DNA of 7,544 nt from positions 1 through 7,544 of the forward strand of contig DFMR01000009.1 in NCBI GenBank assembly GCA_002376325.1, given 5' to 3'. A program made the translations under genes and the position numbers. The notes beneath the pieces were generated by a model, which did no database searches, was not told the origin of the DNA, and was given only the letters and a program-made list of their open reading frames with translations. Shown in pieces: positions 6,203 through 7,544 of this stretch. This DNA comes from Proteobacteria bacterium UBA3588. Lineage in GTDB: Bacteria; Pseudomonadota; Gammaproteobacteria; Thiohalomonadales; Thiohalomonadaceae. Every line of letters begins with the position of its first letter. The first letter of the stretch is position 1.

Positions 6203-6282
6203 GGTCCGCAAATGAACTCAAATCAAGGCGAAGACAGAAAGCACTTGATCTATTCGCATACATTGGCGTTCATTTGCGGACC
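6203..6282. repeat. 80-bp element with perfect 15-bp inverted repeats
   Basis: GGTCCGCAAATGAAC (6203-6217) and its exact reverse complement GTTCATTTGCGGACC (6268-6282) enclose 50 bp. Inside is a second inverted repeat, ATCAAG (6222-6227) / CTTGAT (6244-6249), so the element could form a nested hairpin or cruciform. No target-site duplication is visible at the ends (left flank GTCA, right flank CCAT) and there is no coding capacity, so calling it a MITE is unsupported. It sits 26 bp before the flavoprotein start codon and may lie in that gene's leader or act as an operator. A degenerate copy of its right part occurs at 7066-7096. Confidence 0.75.
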
Positions 6283-6308
6283 CCATTTTCTCACAGTGTT
6301 CAATCGCC

Positions 6309-6872
6309 ATGGCCAAAGTACTCCACGAAATCGACGCCGGACTCGCCGCCTGGATCGCGGCGCAGCCGCTGTTCTTCGTCGCTACCGCGCCGCTGGCCGC
6401 CGACGGCCACGTCAACCTGTCGCCGCGCGGCCTCGATACCTTCCGCATCATCGGGCCGCACGAGGTGGTCTGGCTCGACCTCACCGGCAGCGGCAACGAG
6501 AGTGCCGCCCATCTGGCGGAAAACGGCCGCATCACCCTGATGTTCTGCGCCTTCGCCGGCCCGGCGCGGATCCTGCGGCTCTACGGCCGCGGCCAGGTGG
6601 TGTTGCCGGACGACCCGGCCTGGCCGGAACTACGACCGCGCTTCCCCGATCTTCCCGGTATACGCCAGCTGGTGCGGGTGACGGTGGAGCGGGTCCAGAC
6701 CTCCTGCGGCTACGGCGTGCCGCTAATGGAACTCAAGGGCCAGCGCGACGAACTGACCGCCTGGGCGGCGCGCAAGGGCGATGCGGGGATCGCCGAGTAT
6801 CGGCGCCGCAACAACACGCTCAGCATCGACGGACTGCCCGCGCCGGGTCTCACTGACCTGGCACGCGAATGA
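6309..6872 (+). CDS. Pyridoxamine 5'-phosphate oxidase family protein (FMN-binding split barrel)
   Basis: A 187-residue protein of the PNPOx-like split-barrel family, usually FMN- or F420-binding oxidoreductases. Typical signs are FFVATAPLAADGHVNLSPRG (22-41), the DLTGSGNESAAHLAENGRI stretch (57-75) with MFCAF after it, RILRLYGRG (87-95) and the TSCGYGVP motif (131-138). These match the uncharacterised single-domain subgroup of about 180-200 residues more than true PdxH, and the substrate is unknown. The ATG at 6309 lacks a clear Shine-Dalgarno, but no better start fits: the protein begins just before the conserved first helix and strand. It is divergent from the GT9 gene and stands alone, with about 400 bp of non-coding DNA behind it. 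The 80-bp inverted-repeat element just upstream may affect its expression. Confidence 0.9.
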   Translation: MAKVLHEIDAGLAAWIAAQPLFFVATAPLAADGHVNLSPRGLDTFRIIGPHEVVWLDLTGSGNESAAHLAENGRITLMFCAFAGPARILRLYGRGQVVLPDDPAWPELRPRFPDLPGIRQLVRVTVERVQTSCGYGVPLMELKGQRDELTAWAARKGDAGIAEYRRRNNTLSIDGLPAPGLTDLARE

Positions 6873-6916
6873 AGGTAAATAAAATGCCCTCATCTCGAAA
6901 ACACAAAGGCAATGAA

Positions 6917-7024
6917 TCAACCACGGGGAACACGGGGTGCGCAGGGACAAGGCCCGCTACCGGGACAGCGTTATCCGGAATTTTGGTGGAAAACTCCCCC
7001 GCATTCCCCGTGGCTGGAATTTTT
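6917..7024. repeat. Long imperfect palindrome of the CCACGGGG type, copy 2, possible terminator
   Basis: The left arm 6917-6937 contains AACCACGGGGAACACGGGG; the right arm 6997-7017 is its inverted copy with 17 of 21 matches. The interior has a perfect CCCG-CTAC-CGGG hairpin (6953-6964) and the GCAGGGACA segment shared with copy 1 at 5044-5131. The outer stem is followed by TTTTT at 7020-7024, so in the plus-strand transcript it could end transcription of the flavoprotein gene, although the hairpin is unusually long for an intrinsic terminator. Confidence 0.7.
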
Positions 7025-7065
7025 GATGTTTCTGAATTTTGAGATGACTTGTCGTGAAACCTCGC

Positions 7066-7096
7066 TCTATCGGCATCCATAGCGTTCATTGGCGGG
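7066..7096 (+). repeat. Degenerate copy of the right half of the 6203-6282 element
   Basis: This stretch aligns with 6249-6279, matching at about 25 of 31 columns with one gap, and the shared core is GCGTTCATT followed by a GCGG. It has no matching left arm nearby, so it is at most a half or decayed copy. It points in the same direction as the upstream copy. Confidence 0.45.
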
Positions 7097-7113
7097 CTGT
7101 TTTTACGCAGCCC
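7094..7113. other. Small hairpin, GGGCTG / CAGCCC
   Basis: A perfect 6-bp stem (7094-7099 with 7108-7113) encloses an 8-nt loop (7100-7107). There is no T-run after the stem on the plus strand, so it is not a standard terminator. It follows directly on the degenerate repeat at 7066-7096 and may be part of the same unit. Confidence 0.35.
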
Positions 7114-7214
7114 CAGCGCCCCCATGCCCAGGCTGCCGGGCGGGCAACAGCGCCCCTTGTTACGCGGCTGTTAAGCACCCGCCAAATCGGCCCCGGTGGC
7201 GTCTAAGGCACGTG

Positions 7215-7220
7215 TATACT
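7215..7220 (+). promoter_or_regulatory. Candidate -10 box of the HDOD gene
   Basis: TATACT at 7215-7220 matches the sigma70 -10 consensus at 5 of 6 positions and lies 49 bp before the TTG start at 7270. No -35 box is recognisable 16-18 bp upstream, so the assignment is weak. Confidence 0.3.
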
Positions 7221-7269
7221 CTCGGGAAAATCCCTATCACGGCCAATACGTCGCCTCCCGGGAGCCCCT

Positions 7270-7544
7270 TTGAATATCAGCAAACGTCTTTCCCTGCAGG
7301 AGTGGGTCCGCCACATCAGCGAGGAGGAGATGCCCATCTTCGGCCACACGGTGCAGCAGGTGGTGTCCGTGGCCGAGGACGACGCGGCGCCCACTGCCGA
7401 CCTGGCGCGCGTCGTCCTGCAGGATGCCTCGATGACCGCGCGCGTGCTCAAGCTGGCCAACAGCGTCTACTTCAATCCGCGCGAACAGCAGATCAGCACC
7501 GTCAGCCGTGCCGTGGTGGTACTCGGCTTCAACATGGTGCGCAG
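7270..7544 (+). CDS. HDOD-domain protein, N-terminal part (runs off the window)
   Basis: The frame is open from TTG 7270 to the window end, giving 91 residues of an incomplete protein. It begins NISKRLSLQEWVRHISEEE after the start and continues with PIFGHTVQQVVSVAEDD, LARVVLQDASMTARVLKLAN, SVYFNPREQQISTVSRAVVV and LGFNMVRS, the standard beginning of an HDOD domain (DP/DA-S-M-TARVLKLANS-Y plus the I-TV-RAV--LG block). HDOD proteins are non-catalytic relatives of HD phosphohydrolases used as signalling scaffolds, often in c-di-GMP, motility or stress control. TTG is preferred because GGGAG (7260-7264) lies five bases before it; this ribosome-binding site is half of a perfect palindrome CTCCCGGGAG (7255-7264). 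The internal ATG at about residue 21 would cut off the beginning of the domain. C-terminal domains, if any, lie outside the window. Confidence 0.88.
   Translation, partial: MNISKRLSLQEWVRHISEEEMPIFGHTVQQVVSVAEDDAAPTADLARVVLQDASMTARVLKLANSVYFNPREQQISTVSRAVVVLGFNMVR

Larger units (their letters stand above)
6873..7269. other. Gene-free intergenic region with repeats and hairpins
   Basis: About 400 bp without a credible gene. It holds a CCACGGGG palindrome (6917-7017) followed by TTTTT, an AT-rich stretch (7018-7050), a degenerate copy of the upstream repeat (7066-7096), a small hairpin (7094-7113) and the presumed promoter and leader of the HDOD gene. A minus-strand frame open across 6850-7125 only translates the repeats and shows no family resemblance. 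No tRNA or recognisable RNA gene was found. Confidence 0.6.

Noticed and set aside
6203..6282. Insertion sequence or confirmed MITE
   Set aside because: There is no coding capacity, no visible target-site duplication and only one full copy in the window, so only the inverted-repeat description is justified.
6212..6856. Plus-strand 214-codon frame overlapping the flavoprotein gene
   Set aside because: It is the shifted-frame shadow of the flavoprotein gene; the frame starting at 6309 carries all the recognisable motifs.
5044..7024. CRISPR array or transposon ends formed by the CCACGGGG repeats
   Set aside because: There are only two palindromes nearly 2 kb apart, no regular spacing, no transposase and no target duplication; the genes between them are ordinary chromosomal genes.
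6850..7125. Minus-strand open frame of 91 codons in the intergenic region
   Set aside because: It translates the palindromic repeat and its flanks, overlaps the end of the flavoprotein gene and resembles no family I recognise.

Overview
The window looks like a piece of chromosome from a GC-rich (by eye above 60 %) Gram-negative bacterium, most likely a gammaproteobacterium. The reasons are two LpxL/HtrB-type lipid A acyltransferases, a family-9 glycosyltransferase of the LPS heptosyltransferase type, a TtcA-family tRNA thiolase and a QmcA-like stomatin with its NfeD partner. This placement is an inference from gene content. No rRNA, tRNA, CRISPR array, transposase, phage or plasmid gene was seen.

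Layout. Positions 66-1450 (minus) hold a two-gene stomatin/NfeD membrane-quality operon whose stop and start codons share one base. A short divergent intergenic region (1451-1534) separates it from a plus-strand pair at 1535-3186: a TtcA-family PP-loop protein followed by an LpxL-family acyltransferase, again sharing one base. Only 6 bp later a convergent minus-strand group ends. Read in its own direction this group is a GT9 glycosyltransferase (6145-5105), an 89-bp gap holding a long imperfect palindrome, a fructosamine-kinase-family kinase (5015-4140) and a second LpxL-type acyltransferase (4143-3193). The acyltransferase starts at a TTG overlapping the kinase stop by 4 nt. After a divergent intergenic region carrying a perfect 15-bp inverted repeat come a plus-strand pyridoxamine-phosphate-oxidase-family flavoprotein (6309-6872), about 400 bp of non-coding repeat-bearing DNA, and the start of an HDOD-domain protein (7270 to the window edge).

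How it fits together. The middle of the window has an envelope theme: two late acyltransferases for lipid A, one sugar transferase probably acting on LPS core or a similar glycan, and a small-molecule kinase tightly coupled to one acyltransferase. The stomatin/NfeD pair is also a membrane function. The TtcA-like, flavoprotein and HDOD genes have no obvious link to this theme.

Most genes are ordinary and recognisable, and I see no convincing undescribed multi-gene system. The most unusual material is non-coding. Two long imperfect palindromes are built on the unit CCACGGGG-(A/G)AC-(A/G)-CGGGG, and one of them supplies the last codons of the glycosyltransferase. An 80-bp element bounded by perfect 15-bp inverted repeats lies just upstream of the flavoprotein gene, and a degenerate relative of its right half lies about 0.8 kb downstream.
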